A DNA stretch of 60,000 bases from Liolophura sinensis (GCF_032854445.1 NC_088300.1:78657084-78717083); one strand, 5' to 3'. Shown: positions 19,606-31,329, numbered from the stretch's first letter. Notes: generated by a model not told the origin, from the letters alone. A program made the numbers and translations.

Positions 19606-21360
19606 TATATGTTACAAAATTACAAAATCAGAACAGAATTGGCCAAAGCAGATTCTAAGCCACATTGGCTACATCAGATTCATTTGGAACGCATGGCTTG
19701 GCGACCATGTTGTTGTATGTTTTATAGCTATAAACATCAGAATCTGTTGAAATTTAAGACATGAAGCAAAAAGCATATTGAAAATGAATTTCGTCAGCAT
19801 GCTAATTATGCAATTACATAGCAATGGAATATAATAAAATGGGTTTAAAATTAAGATATTTGAACGTGACAAGACTGTTTCAGATACAGCTTGATGTAAG
19901 GGTTACAAATATCGAAGTTACATTGATTTATCAGGCCTTTCGGGGTCTAGTAAACTCCCAACATACCTCATATTGGTGACATTAACTAGCAAGATTAACA
20001 GTGTCAAAATGCCAAACTACGCAGCTATATAAATGCTTCAGGGTATTGAAGCCACATAATGCTTTAACGAAACGAGCTAAAACAAATTTATCTATGCCAA
20101 GTGCTTTTGGCGGTCATATTGGATTTATCTGAAAACTTTTGTTCTCTAGAACCACTGAACTCATTTAACTGAAATTGAATAAACTGATAGAACTACTGAA
20201 AGTACTGCTGAGTGTAGAGTGCAAACACTGCTTTTATATCTGAAAACTGAGGACATGCACTGCTTATCATATTTGGCCTTAAATATTTGAACTTGAACTT
20301 GAGCAAGCATGTTATCCATCGCAGTTTGTTCTCCTGGCCATGGATCCGATTCACATTTTCCCCTGTGTAATACGCTTTTGTCGGAAATAGAGATCAAATC
20401 AAGCTGAATCTTTTCCTATAATTGCAGTCATGTGACAGAAATATTTTGTTTAGCCCTGAAAATCATTAACATGATAGGCCTGTATATGTACACTCTGGAT
20501 GTAAAGAATCGTATAACTGTATAAGCCAACACCAAAGGTACAGGGTTGTAACCTGGCAAACAGGGATGGAAATGTCAGCTGCTATGCATTTCCCGATATT
20601 GAAGCCTGATTTAAACCTATCAGTAAAATGATAGACCCCTATGTCAACTGTCTGAGCATTAAGGTTCTTTAACTGTATTTGTGAGCATTAAGTTGACAGA
20701 GTTTTGAACCCGAGACTTGAGTGTATAAGGGCGCGGGTAGATCTCTCCTGAAGTAGTGTATGGTTCACTAACTTCTCTAATCACCATCATGGTTTAGTAG
20801 CCCTCTCACACCTACAAAACAAATTTCACAAGTGTTCTAATTAGCTGGAACGCTGCTTGTTGCTATATTATTTACATTATCGCATGCTTGTTTATTTGAT
20901 TGGTGTTTCGTATGCGCAGTACTCTAAATGTATGTACGTATGCTTGTTTTTAACGACTTATTTAGCCATTTTTCATCTGAATTTTTTTATCTCCAAATGT
21001 AACGTATAGTTGTTTTGAACCTGCATTCTTTAAACCATACACAGGTCATAGGTAACGAATGCTGTCATAGATGATGGGCGTGGTCGCTTCATTACGGTCC
21101 AGGGACACGGGGGAAAGAATGGGCCACAAGAGAACCGGTTGAGAGAAGCAAATACTTGATGCACAATAGCCTTAGCTTGGACTTGTATTCAGTAGTTACT
21201 TGTCGTCTGGACAACTGGTCACAAATAATGAGGTAATAAAGGTCAACTGCGTTTTGCTTGATTTCACCTGAAAATCATTGAGGCTTGAAATGCCATAACA
21301 TTTTATACGTTAGAGATCGGTTCTGCAGTTGACCATAATTGTGCAAAAAGCGTGTCTGAT
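19606..21360. other. Intergenic sequence upstream of gene 2
   Basis: No supported coding feature. A short scrap of SINE tail (TTTATTTGATTGGTGTTTC) lies at about 20889-20912. Regulatory sequences for gene 2 would be expected in the last kilobase, but I could not identify specific sites. Confidence 0.5.
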
Positions 21361-21369
21361 TAGGGTTTG

Positions 21370-21445
21370 GTTGTCAGACGCTGGTACCCAGTGGAGGAGC
21401 CAACGGCAAGGAGAAGGCAGCGGCGCTACGCAGACAACGAAATAG
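21370..21445 (+). other. Gene 2 possible 5' UTR exon
   Basis: A GC-richer stretch ends in AAATAG followed by GTACGT (donor at 21446). An acceptor (CCAACTTTCAG) lies at 21646, just before the ATG-bearing exon. Genes with a non-coding first exon are consistent with gene 3 (38.1 kb). The transcription start is not visible, so the left boundary is arbitrary. Confidence 0.35.
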
Positions 21446-21653
21446 GTACGTTACACCTTTTCTTGTTTGTCTGTGAACCAAACGATTTCCCATACCAAGC
21501 CGAATTTGCTATTACCAGTGATAATGTTTGGCTAGCTTCTATTTGTACTTATTTCATTGTCATTTACATAGAAGTTTGCAATATGTTTATGCGATGAAGG
21601 TCTCATATGTTATCAGAGGATTACAGTCCTATTCCCCAACTTTCAGCGAGACG

Positions 21654-21750
21654 ATGCGGTGTTTGATGTACCTATTGGCGGTTATGGCGCTGGCTTGCCA
21701 GGCAGATAGGACTTTCGACATCGATGCTAAGATCAGAGAAATAATGAATC
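21654..21750 (+). CDS. Gene 2 exon 1: signal peptide
   Basis: The exon begins at about 21647 after the acceptor CCAACTTTCAG. The ATG at 21654 opens MRCLMYLLAVMALACQA, a clear signal peptide with a likely cleavage after the A-C-Q-A region, then an acidic/basic stretch DRTFDIDAKIREIMN. The donor GTATGT follows 21750, in phase 1. Confidence 0.85.
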
Positions 21751-24700
21751 GTATGTAACATTCTTTTTTTATATTGAATAAATTCTGTTTTCCCCCATGC
21801 AAAAGTTAGATTTCAAGCAGATTCCTAATAATGTATGATATATAAGAATAGACGTAGAATTCCATTTCCTACTTCAGATTGTTTTGTAGATTCGTTGATA
21901 CTTAAATGCCAGATGATGTCGAATTGTCATAATGCTTTTCTTTTTGTCTTTAACTCGTAAGTTAGCAGGTACTCAAGCTCATATTCATCTCTCCATAAAT
22001 CAACTGTATTCGACTTTAATTGTCGAGTGCTGTTAGGTACCCGTAAATAAATAAATAAATAAATAAATAAATCTCACGGTTCGACCAATAAATCGTGATA
22101 TTTAAGCATGCCTTCTGATTATTTCAGTTATGCGAAGAGAAGAGGTCCCTGACGAGAATGGTAAACAATATATCTCCTGTAATGGCAATATCACCTGTAA
22201 TGGCAATATCTCCTGCAATAGCAATATCTCTTGTAATGACAATATCTCCTATAAAGGCAATAACTCCTGTAAAGACTATGATTCACACATCTTGTATTGG
22301 AGAGTCTTTGGAAGTAAAAGTCTAGTCCACTTCAGGGTAGCCTGAGCGCCCTCCTCTCTCATTGCTGTATGGCAGGTATATAGGGCATACCTGTTCATAT
22401 GCGTTAATAACATAATACTTGTTTTAATGTGAAGTTCTTCAAAGTACTAATATTTCAGTTGCTTTTTACGTTTCAGATTGCGGCAATTTAGCGGATGTTG
22501 CATTCATATTGGATGCGTCAAGCTCTATTAAACCTGATGACTATGAAACAATGAAAGATTTTATCAAGAACATGATCAAATCATTCGAAGTCAGCCAAGA
22601 CCGGATACGAATTGCCATTATTTCTTTCAACCAGTTCGTCAGCGTTGACTTGTACCTTGACCAGGCCACAGATGGGGAAAAAGCTATCGCTCAAGTTGAC
22701 GAGATATTGGCCACGAATACTGGCACCAACACCCACAAGGCCCTTCATGCGGCTAGAACCATGGTGTTTCAGCCGTCAGTAGGAGACCGCCCCACAGCAC
22801 CAAACATCGCCATTGTCCTGACCGACGGCCAGTCCACACACGAAGAGGAAACCAGACAAGAGGCCAAGAAGCTCAAGAATCACGATGTTACGGTTTTCTC
22901 TATTGGTGTGGGGAAATGGCTGAGTGACCAGGAGCTTCAGGTTGTAGCATCTAGGCCCACTTCAATCTTCTCTTACCGGATCGACTCCTTTGGCGGGCTG
23001 GACACGATCAGAGAAAGTCTGAAAAAGAAGACTTGTATATGTAAGAACGAGACATATATGTACACCTAAATGGAGCTAAGTGGAGATATCAGTATCCATT
23101 GTCTGGTAATAAAACCGACATCTTTAACTATCACACTGTGGGCAGAAAATAGTGTGCACTGGAATGCTAACATCTGTTGAGGTATTTTGACAATGCTCTA
23201 TTATATCATCAATAAGAATAACGAAGTCACTATTTCATATTTACTGATTACAATGACTTTAACCTACGTAGAACGTTATACCATTGTGTTGTGTCTTAAT
23301 CAATCAAATGAATTGTTGCCAAATAAAGCTTACAATAATTCTCTTTTCACTAATTTCTGTGTTACAGCTCCGCCGCGTATGCCAGGTAAGATATCAAAAT
23401 GATTCATTTCATAAGTGTCATGATACAATTTCTTTGTTCTATTATAAAATACACTTTCCTCTGAATAGCCTTCCACTGACATAGTTATAACAGGGTTGTT
23501 GTTGTAATACACATGAGCACTGGAATGATATTGCACTGCCCGATGTTTCTGGATGGTATGTTTTATGGTATATGTGTGTGTATGACCATTGCCTCTTTGT
23601 CTTTCTAGATTGCGACCCAGTGAAACTAGATATCGCCTTCATACTAGATGCCTCAAGCAGCATTTCGAGTGAAGATTTTCAGAAAATGAAGGAATTTGTG
23701 GATAGTTTCATCAGCAGTTTTGAAATCTTCCCGTCCTCAACCCGCATCGCCTTGATAGCCTTTGACCTATACAGCCGTCTGGAATTCAACCTTAACGACT
23801 ACGACTCGTACAACCCGATAAAGAATGCCATCTATGAAGTGGATCAACGGCGTACAGGAACGGCCACTCACAAGGCCTTGGAGATGGCAAGAACGGAGGT
23901 GTTCTCGCTGAAACGTGAAGATGGCAAAGCGAAGAAAATCGCTGTGGTGCTGACAGACGGTAAGTCTCGAGAGCCGGATCTGACAGAGGTCGAGGCCGCC
24001 AACCTGAAGGATGCCAAGGTCATAGTGTTCGCTGTCGGGGTAGGGAAGAGTCGGATCTCTGAGCTGGAGAAAGTAGCCTCTAAACCAAATCCTCCATTCA
24101 ACATCCATGTGACGGAGTTCGACCAACTACAAGAGATCTTCCCTGACATGGTGGCAGAAACATGCAAAGGTAGGCAAAAAAGAGCAAAAAACATCAGGAA
24201 TATTCTAATCTGTGTCACTTTTCAAAAAGCTGCCAAAACTTTAAATTTTAATAAGAGTATTAGGATATATTATAAACGAGTTTCATGAGGAATTATGTGT
24301 GTCTGATTGCATGAGGGTGGAATGCTTTTCTCTGACAAACTTCAGATGTAGATCCATGTTTTATCATTCAATTAAGTGTGCTTTTGGACACGACACCGAA
24401 TATTGTGCCACTGATGATAAGTACAGATTTGAACCTATGTTGACTTGTTTGTTTTGTATTTAAAGGCAAATAGTGTTGGATCAGATGTAGATTATGAATC
24501 CAATTCATGCTATGGAGATACATCTCACTTTTATTGGCTGTTCTTTTAAATGCTTGCAGATAAATCCGGTAAAACTACACCAGGTAAATATGAATTTTCT
24601 TGTCGTCATTCAGACCTTAAAGTTCTGTATAGCACTATCAACACGTATGTAGAAAAATTGCCATTTGGCCATGTAAAGGAAATGGCTTAAGTTTAACATA

Positions 24701-26756
24701 TGTGCCATCAGTTTTATTATATGCAGTGCCGGCCTCGTTGTAAATGTACCTATGGAGCCTCTGTGCATCCTGATATGCCTGCCTCTCTACATGTACCTAT
24801 GGAGCCTCTGCACAACCTGATATGCCGGCCTCTGTACGTGTACCTATGGAACCTCTGTACATCCTGATATGCCGGCTTCTGTATATGTACCTATGGAGCC
24901 TCTGTACATCCTGATATGCCGGCCTCTGTACGTGTACATATGGAGCCTCTGTACATCCTGATTCGCCGGCTTCTGTATATGTACCTATGGAGCCTCTGTA
25001 CATCCTGATATGCCGGCTTCTGTACGTGTACCTATGGAGCCTGTGCACATCCTGATATGACGGCCTCTGTATATGTACCTATGGAGCCTCTGTACATCCT
25101 GATATGCCGGCTTCTGTACGTGTACCTATGGAGCCTGTGCACATCCTGATATGCCGGCCTCTGTACGTGTACCTGTTGAGCCTCTGTACATCCTGATATG
25201 CGTAATTATCACATATTAAATCGGCAGAGCAATCGTAAGATCTTGACTTGCGCTCATGGAGTTTTCTGATACATGTTATCTCTTTTCGTAAATTAAATCA
25301 AACGTAAATTATTAAATTAAATTAGAATTTTAAGAGGTATAACAAGTAACAATATGATTTCATTTTGATTTCTCCACAGACAAACCAGATCAAGGCCCAG
25401 GTAAGTTGTTCACTGTTTCTTTTAGTATGGGGGCCTACGTGGCTCGGTTGGTTGGCGCTACCGCAACGTAATCACCCCGGAGCCTCTCACCAATGCGATC
25501 GCTGTGAGTTCAAGTCTAGCTGATGCTGGCTTCTTTTCCGACCGTACGTGGGAAGCAACCTGCAGATGGTGGTGGGTTTCCCCCGGGCTCTGCCCGGTTT
25601 CCTCTCACCATAATGTTGGCGGTCGTCGTATAAGTGAAATATTCTTGAGTACACCATAAAACAACAGTCCAAAAAATAAATAAAATTCCTTTAAATATGC
25701 TCATTGTCACATGTAAAACATATGTCTGACACCTGAACCCATTCATCCAATTTATTTCAAAAGAGTCTTCAGATATGAATTACATGTATATAATGCAGAA
25801 GACTATTGAGTATTCGTCAGGTAAATGTGAGTGCCTTTGCGTTTCAGTGGACTGTGATGGTACGGCTGATCTAATGTTCCTTGTGGAAATACCGAGCGAG
25901 GACGCGGACTACGAACTGGTGCAGAAGTACATGGAGCAGCTGATAGATGATCTGGACATTGGACAGGGTCAGCTCAGAGTGGCAGTTACTCTGTTTGCCA
26001 AGAAGCCATTCCCAGTAGTGACCCTTCCAGAGGAAGCCTCCAAACCAGAGATCCTGGCGTCTCTCCGTGACTTCGAGCTCCCGTCCAAGAGACGGGCGGA
26101 TTTGGCGAACGGTTTCAGCGTTTTGGAAGTCATGGCGGATCTCGGATGGCGGAGGAAAATGTCACGAATAGTGGTGAGCATGTTCATCGACAGCCCGGAC
26201 AAAAGTTTACAGCCAGACGTTCTCAGCATATTTCAAGACATAAAGAAGAGGAATCTGGAGTCCATCGTCGTGAACATAGGAAAACCGTGGGAGGAAGGCG
26301 CTAAGACTTTGGCCAGCGACAAAGAGGATATCATATTTGTGCCTCGTTTTGATGCCCTGTCCAACACGCTTGACCGAGTGAAAGCCCGCATCTGTGACGG
26401 TAAGTGCTGTAATAGAGCTAGTGTTGAGAGGAAAGAAGAGTTGCTCGCATTAACAAACTGGCAAACTGTTTACAGTTAACAAAGTACTAATCGTATCTCT
26501 TGATTAAATTGTTATTTGGGTGTTTACCATGGAAACACTAACTGTCAGAGTAAGTAAATCGAATACGTTTTGTAAAGCTCTTAGGGAGGTTTTATATCGA
26601 TGTGTATCATTTGTCTTACCCTTTAAGCGTATGTAGTTAAAGCCAGCACTTGTCGTGAGTGATAGTTTTGATTTTGCATATCCCCCCCCCCCCAAAAAAA
26701 AAATTAATAATAACCGAGTTTCTCATTTTCTTTCAGCGATGCAGTGGGAAGAATAA
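21654..26756 (+). CDS. Gene 2: secreted protein with three VWA domains, third lacking the metal site (spliced)
   Basis: Predicted coding exons are 21654-21750, 22128-22160, 22477-23040, 23368-23385, 23609-24169, 24560-24583, 25380-25400, 25848-26399 and 26737-26756. They sum to 1,890 bp, or 629 residues plus stop, and every junction is phase 1 with AG/GT borders. The product is a signal peptide, a short linker, VWA1, SPPRMP linker, VWA2, two linkers, VWA3 and a six-residue tail. VWA1 and VWA2 keep complete MIDAS motifs, so they can be expected to bind divalent metal and protein ligands; VWA3 does not. Each VWA exon opens and closes with a cysteine, as in matrilin and collagen VI type VWA modules. 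It is probably secreted and extracellular. No other known domain (collagen, EGF, chitin-binding) is present. Function in this animal is unknown. Confidence 0.85.
22030..22072 (+). repeat. AAAT microsatellite
   Basis: A run of AAATAAATAAATAAAT units in the first intron of gene 2; it may be a SINE tail without its body. Confidence 0.8.
22128..22160 (+). CDS. Gene 2 linker exon before VWA1
   Basis: The acceptor GATTATTTCAG ends at 22127 and the donor GTAAAC starts at 22161; 33 bp, phase 1 to phase 1, encoding LMRREEVPDEN. The equivalent exon in gene 3 is 40021-40059. Confidence 0.65.
22165..22280 (+). repeat. 18-bp tandem repeat
   Basis: About six to seven copies of CAATATCTCCTGTAATGG variants immediately downstream of the linker exon donor. 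The repeat keeps a frame open across the splice site (ORF to 22345), which could mislead gene finders. Confidence 0.9.
22477..23040 (+). CDS. Gene 2 VWA1 exon
   Basis: The acceptor ACGTTTCAG ends at 22476 and the donor GTAAGA starts at 23041; 564 bp, phase 1. It opens DCGNLADVAFILDASSS and closes KKTCI. The MIDAS is complete: DASSS (first strand), GTNTHKAL (Thr loop) and LTDGQS (Asp loop). The VTVFSIGVGKW strand is typical of matrilin/collagen VI-like VWA domains. The domain should bind a divalent cation and a protein partner. Confidence 0.95.
23368..23385 (+). CDS. Gene 2 linker microexon between VWA1 and VWA2 (18 bp)
   Basis: The acceptor TTTCTGTGTTACAG ends at 23367 and the donor GTAAGA starts at 23386; phase 1 to phase 1, encoding SPPRMP, a proline-rich hinge. 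Confidence 0.65.
23609..24169 (+). CDS. Gene 2 VWA2 exon
   Basis: The acceptor GTCTTTCTAG ends at 23608 and the donor GTAGGC starts at 24170; 561 bp, phase 1. It opens DCDPVKLDIAFILDASSS and closes ETCKG. The MIDAS is complete: DASSS, GTATHKAL and LTDGKS. It is the closest match in the window to VWA2 of gene 1, which has lost these residues. Confidence 0.95.
24560..24583 (+). CDS. Gene 2 linker microexon (24 bp)
   Basis: The acceptor AATGCTTGCAG ends at 24559 and the donor GTAAAT starts at 24584; phase 1 to phase 1, encoding DKSGKTTP. It is one of two linkers before VWA3. Confidence 0.6.
24727..25200 (+). repeat. 47-bp minisatellite in gene 2 intron
   Basis: About ten copies of a unit containing CTATGGAGCCTCTGTACATC and CTGATATGCCGGCTTCTGTA; the TATGGAGCC word recurs at 24751, 24798, 24845 and 24892. 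Confidence 0.95.
25380..25400 (+). CDS. Gene 2 linker microexon (21 bp)
   Basis: The acceptor ATTTCTCCACAG ends at 25379 and the donor GTAAGT starts at 25401; phase 1 to phase 1, encoding DKPDQGP. It has excellent signals on both sides. Confidence 0.7.
25429..25682 (+). mobile_element. Full-length AAAT-tailed SINE
   Basis: The head GGGCCTACGTGGCTCGGTTG (A-box-like) and GTGAGTTCAAGTC (B-box-like) is followed by the CCCGGGCTCTGCCCGG body and an AAATAAATAAA end. It sits in the intron between the last linker and VWA3 of gene 2. Confidence 0.9.
25848..26399 (+). CDS. Gene 2 VWA3 exon
   Basis: The acceptor TGCGTTTCAG ends at 25847 and the donor GTAAGT starts at 26400; 552 bp, phase 1. It opens VDCDGTADLMFLVEIPSED and closes RICDG. 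The DxSxS site is replaced (VEIPS), and no GTxTHKAL or LTDG motif can be found, so metal binding is almost certainly lost. The first 25 bp of this exon and the preceding intron are duplicated at 34351-34526. Confidence 0.9.
26682..26702 (+). repeat. C12-A9 homopolymer junction
   Basis: Twelve C at 26682-26693 are followed by about nine A, 35 bp before the acceptor of the gene 2 terminal exon. Confidence 0.8.
26737..26756 (+). CDS. Gene 2 terminal coding exon with overlapping polyadenylation signal
   Basis: The acceptor CATTTTCTTTCAG ends at 26736; phase 1 reading gives AMQWEE and then TAA at 26754-26756. The hexamer AATAAA at 26752-26757 overlaps the stop codon, so the 3' UTR may be extremely short. 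If this hexamer is not used, the transcript continues to an unseen site. Confidence 0.6.
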
Positions 26757-26759
26757 ATT

Positions 26760-28440
26760 TAGGTATGTAAATTATTTGTACTGTACACTAAATATAAGTG
26801 AGTGTTAGGGACTAGCATTAGACGGGTCAAAGGCATTGGTTGAATCAAAGGAGCCACATTCAACAAAATAATTATAAGATAGTATTGTGAGTAATATATA
26901 CACGGCTGAACTAGGACTGGGGTAAGTGATATCTCATTCTTGTGCATTGGCACTTCACAGTATACAAGGAGCCGTCTCCTGAGTACGCACCTAGAAGCTC
27001 ATTTGAAGTGTTGTCTAACCTGTATTATGTATGGGTTTGCGCATTAAGTCAGGGTCGTATATTTTTCTTTGTGAGATTTAAACATGACTAAGGACCAATA
27101 TTGTTGTAAAATACTTGCCATTGGCTGCAGGTCACGTGGGGAAGATTCGAACATCACTGATGTGAGATGATTCCACTTGTCCAAGTTTCGATTTCATTCC
27201 GTGTGGTTTCAGGAAGCAGGGAATAGGTCTCCACCCGCTGGTGCCTACTTTTGGACAAGCCGAACACCATAGAAACAGACGACAGCTGGAGATCATCACT
27301 GGTCACAAAATCGTGTCTTGATTATGTCAAGAATATAATCCTGTATCACGTCTTGAAGTTGTGATTATGGTTCAAATGCGTCGTCAAAATCTTAGCCAAC
27401 TAGGAAGTAGATTAGCCATGCACACGATAATAACATATGCTGTTTTGCTAGATTTATTTACAGAAAGTATCTTTCTATCTATCACGATTTCAATAAAAAA
27501 CATACACAGACACGTGTATTGTGTTGTATGTATATTGCAATATGTTAGGAAAATGTTAGTGTATATGTAAGAAGAAATACAAAAAGAGTCTCCATTTGGT
27601 TGCTGATTGGATCAGTTGTTGGGTCTCCTCTATGCTCTCCTTCGTCATGTTGCAACGCCATGTTGCAACGTCATGTTACAACGTCAAGTTGAAACCCCAG
27701 ACGATCCACTCTTTCTAAGCTTAAGCCACTAAGACAGAAGCGTTATGCTTCTCTTGGCTACAGCTGGGATTGTAGATTGGCTGTTTTTATTTATGACAAA
27801 TGTCCTGACTAGTGATCTTAATATTAATGAACATTGTGACATAAAGAATCTATTTGTAAGGGCTCATAAGTATAGAGAACATAGAAACGTAAATATCAAA
27901 TCAAACAAGAAAATGTCCTTTCAGCTCTTGAAGATAGTGTTCAAGAGTCAAAATGGAAGAAAGTGTGTTTGTTTGTTTGTTTGATCGGGGTTTTTGTTGC
28001 CTATCAACATTATTTCAGTCATATTACGCTGGCGTCTCCTTGTAGCAGGGCTCATCCAACGCCGGCATATTTACTGACTCGAGCTTCGCAAGACGAAGGT
28101 TGGTCAAGATTGGAATTCACCATATAGACGTTTAGGTTCTGAAGGATTTCGATGTGCTAAGTGATAGATAGATAAACCCTATCTTAAAGAAATTCACGTA
28201 AATAAGCCTTTCCGTGATACTAATATACCACAACTGTATTCCTCAAATGCTACACACAAAGCTCGATACACTAATGCTTTAAGAAGCTGTAAAGCAAACT
28301 TTTGTCAGCCCTATAATGACGACAGCGTTACATGTAAAAGTAATTTTGGATTTAGTACATTTGTGAAATCAAAAACATCTCACCCAAAACTGGACTCCCA
28401 AACGCACATATATAAAAACGTATCGACTTGTTTTCTCACT
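26760..28440. other. Intergenic sequence downstream of gene 2
   Basis: No supported gene. A short repeat of about 17 bp (CATGTTGCAACG-type) lies at 27645-27695. Open frames at 27361-27570 and 27745-27984 have no recognised domain. Confidence 0.5.
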
Positions 28441-28449
28441 GCCCTCTGT

Positions 28450-28510
28450 AATCTGATTGATTTGATTTGATTGATTGGTGTTTTACGCCGTACTCAAGAA
28501 TATTCACTGC
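28450..28510 (-). mobile_element. SINE tail fragment
   Basis: TTGATTGGTGTTTTACGCCG and TACTCAAGAATATTCACT match the 3' end of the AAAT-tailed SINE; the rest is absent. Confidence 0.7.
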
Positions 28511-28529
28511 ACTCTATAACGATTCGTCA

Positions 28530-29190
28530 CAAAGATACAGTAAAGTCAAAAACAGCATTGCTTTCTTTAGTTGTACTATTTACAAAGGTTATAATTAGTA
28601 GGACGTTTCGTTTAAACAATATTTATGTGAAATTTGGCGAATTCATTTCCCATCAGTACGTAGCTATTCCAGTGGGAACCAACTGTGCTCCTCGTTTTGT
28701 AGACCTATACCAGTTTTCATACGAATACAACTATATGCCGATATTTCTAAAGAGTAATCTTTCTATAGCTCTACCCTTTTCATTTAATAAAGGATAGGTA
28801 TGATGACTTTTTAGTCATAAACAATTCCTACTTTGCTGATAAATTTATGCAAACTTCGATGGGTTTGAAGGAAACTGCAGATAGTCGTGACCGTACATCT
28901 ATTTGGATCTATATCTGTGCAAGAGTGAACATTTTTGAATTTAATTTTGTAAATGTAAATTATCGCCTTCAGATAGTAACATACCAAAGGGTCCTGTATA
29001 TGGTGTATACTTCGCCTTGTAGCATTTATTAGATCCTATGTAAAATGATTTCAATATGTCACACGTTATTTATTAAAAATCTAGCTAGTGTATCAAGGAT
29101 ACTCCATCAAACGCGCACTTGTCGCCCATTAACTCGGTATGACGGGATATATAATCACCCATGTTTATTACATCAGCACCTAGGCGTGAA
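28530..29190 (+). pseudogene. Penelope-like reverse transcriptase fragment, decayed
   Basis: The frame at 28600-28797 reads NNIYVKFGEFISHQY, AIPVGTNCAPRFVDLYQFSY and LPFSFNKG. It is the same block order as the minus-strand copy at 16823-17886 (ICVKFGDTIYQQ, IGIPMGTSCAPLLADL). Further on, MGLKETADS and, at the DNA level, GGATACTCCATCAAACG also match that copy. Several stops and frameshifts interrupt it, including loss of the YIDD region into another frame. Confidence 0.75.
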
Positions 29191-29285
29191 GCTTGACATT
29201 CATATACCACTAGTGGGCCATGAAGGGGCTTTAAAGGTCGATAATCGCAAGACCCATGTATAAAGCAATGAAAAATATTTATTTT

Positions 29286-29397
29286 CTTTGTTTGATTACT
29301 GTTTTACGCCGTACTCAAGAATATTTCACTTATACGACGGCGTCCAGAATTATGGTGTGAAGAAACCGGGCAGAGCACGTGGGAAACCCACAATGAA
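29286..29397 (-). mobile_element. AAAT-tailed SINE fragment
   Basis: Inverted copy with TTTTACGCCGTACTCAAGAA and the adjacent body; truncated at the head. Confidence 0.8.
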
Positions 29398-29649
29398 AAA
29401 TAACCGGGCCGAGTTGTTCGATAGTGTATTAAATAATACTACAATTAAGTCACATTATATAATTACGATTTAAGCCAAATTCAGCAGCCATTGCATGCAG
29501 TTGTCTAAAACCAAACAGCAGGAACAGCAATGTACTGTAACACAATTATTTTTACGCTAAGTATAAAACGGAAGACTTGGCTTAAAGTTAAATCTGGTAT
29601 TAAGTCCTGAATTAGTTTTGAACAAGCGTGCATAGTTCCCAAGGGACTA

Positions 29650-29965
29650 TATTCCTGTATTTTACAGCTGCGTCCTCACTATACTTTTTGTGTTGTCCAC
29701 CTGCATTTTACAGCTGTGTCACCGCTATACTTTTAGTGTTGTTTACCTGCATTTTACAACTGTGTCCCCGCTATACTTTTTGTGTTGTCTACCTGCATTT
29801 TACAGCTGTGTCACCGCTATACTTTTTGTGTTACCTACCTGCATTTTACAGCTGTGTCACCGCTATACTTTGTGTGTTGTCTACCTGCATTTTACAGCTC
29901 TGTCACCGATATACTTTTTGTGTTGTCTTCCTGCATTTTACAGTTGCTCCCCTGTTGTACTTTTT
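29650..29965 (+). repeat. 46-bp minisatellite
   Basis: About seven copies of a unit containing CTACCTGCATTTTACAGCTG and TGTCACCGCTATACTTTTTG; starts at 29701, 29747 and 29793. The open frames across it are artefacts. Confidence 0.95.
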
Positions 29966-29969
29966 GTTT

Positions 29970-30760
29970 ATATAGGATGTGAATCACCACTCTTATTTCA
30001 TAGGAAAGACGGTTGGTAGTGCAGTGATAACATAAAATGACAGAAAATGTGTTGCCTATATCCTACTTATAGCTTGGGATGATAATATTAGCCAGACCAT
30101 AAATTTTAATGTAATTTTCTTACATAACCGCAATTTACCTCTGCCCATGACATGACAACAGCAAAATTACAATTTCCATTTCCTATTTGGATTTTCAGTT
30201 GAAATGTCCAACATACCTTCTGAACAACTTTAAGGAATGGTTAGTTTTTCCTTCTAGAAACTTGCAAGCAAATACATATAATGTCATCAGACAAATAGGG
30301 AATAGTATTCCCGAATGGTTATCGACTTGGAACATTCTTTACGAGGTGATCACTGGTTTACTGACGCCCGGATGATGGCGTAACGGCTCTGTGAATTAGA
30401 CCGCGGCTAATCCACATGCTTTCCTTTGTATGTGACACCTGGGTCATACTTCTTAGCCACGTGTACTAAACGATTTGTACATGACAACGTAAAGATCTTA
30501 TGGATACCTTAATCTAGGGAAACAACCAAAGGTAAACTTGTGCACATACGATAAGGCTGTAGCAGCTGAAGCATAACCTAAGTAGGACAGTAATGTTTGG
30601 CAGACTGTATTTATTGTCAGCACAGCACCGTAATATTAATCTGTTTGTTACTGTTTATAATACGGCAACGAGGGACCAGAATAACTGAGCATCAAATGCA
30701 CACAAAAGTAGCCAGTTTTCAGACAGTTCGTTCTATAATTCGTTAGGACAATGACCTACA
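29970..30760. other. Intergenic, nothing recognised
   Basis: No repeat unit, RNA gene or domain-bearing frame could be identified here. The 62-codon frame at 30187 has no support. Confidence 0.5.
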
Positions 30761-30765
30761 GAAGT

Positions 30766-30930
30766 CAATATCCCTACATGGGAAGGTATGCCAGCAGCCT
30801 GAGGATGATCGTGGGTTTCCGCGGGCTCTGCCCAGTTTCCTTCCACCATAATGCTGGCCGCCGTCGTATAAGTGAAATATTTTTGAGTACGGAGGAAACA
30901 CCCATCAAATAAATAAGTAAATAAATACAA
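30766..30930 (+). mobile_element. AAAT-tailed SINE, 5'-truncated
   Basis: It contains CATAATGCTGGCCGCCGTCG and a tail of ATCAAATAAATAAGTAAATA. Confidence 0.8.
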
Positions 30931-31329
30931 AAGTCATTAACAATGGATGCCGCTGACAGATTTCTCACAGTAAGCCTGTGTCTACACGACGTCTGATAAA
31001 GTTCTATGTGACGTCTGATAAAGTTTAAAGATTACTCACTTTATGTCTACAAAAAAGATGATGCTGTCGGGAGGTTACTCACAATCTGTCTATTGGAATG
31101 GAAATATACCATTGATATTTTTCACAGAATGGTTGTTAACAGTATGCCTAGTATAATGCTAATGCCGATGATATATTACCCATAGTATGTCAACATGAAT
31201 GATAATGCTGCAAACATACAAACTACATAGTAGATTGTAGGTCTGATAACTGTTTGGACCAGAGTAACACTTACGGTAATTCTGATGATCGATTGGACAC
31301 ACTACCCTAAAAACATTGCTAATACCGTT

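Noticed and set aside
22130-22345. 71-codon frame rich in Asn/Ser/Cys next to a gene 2 linker exon
   Set aside because: It is read-through from the linker exon into the 18-bp intronic repeat; the GTAAAC donor at 22161 and phase-1 continuity with VWA1 favour splicing.
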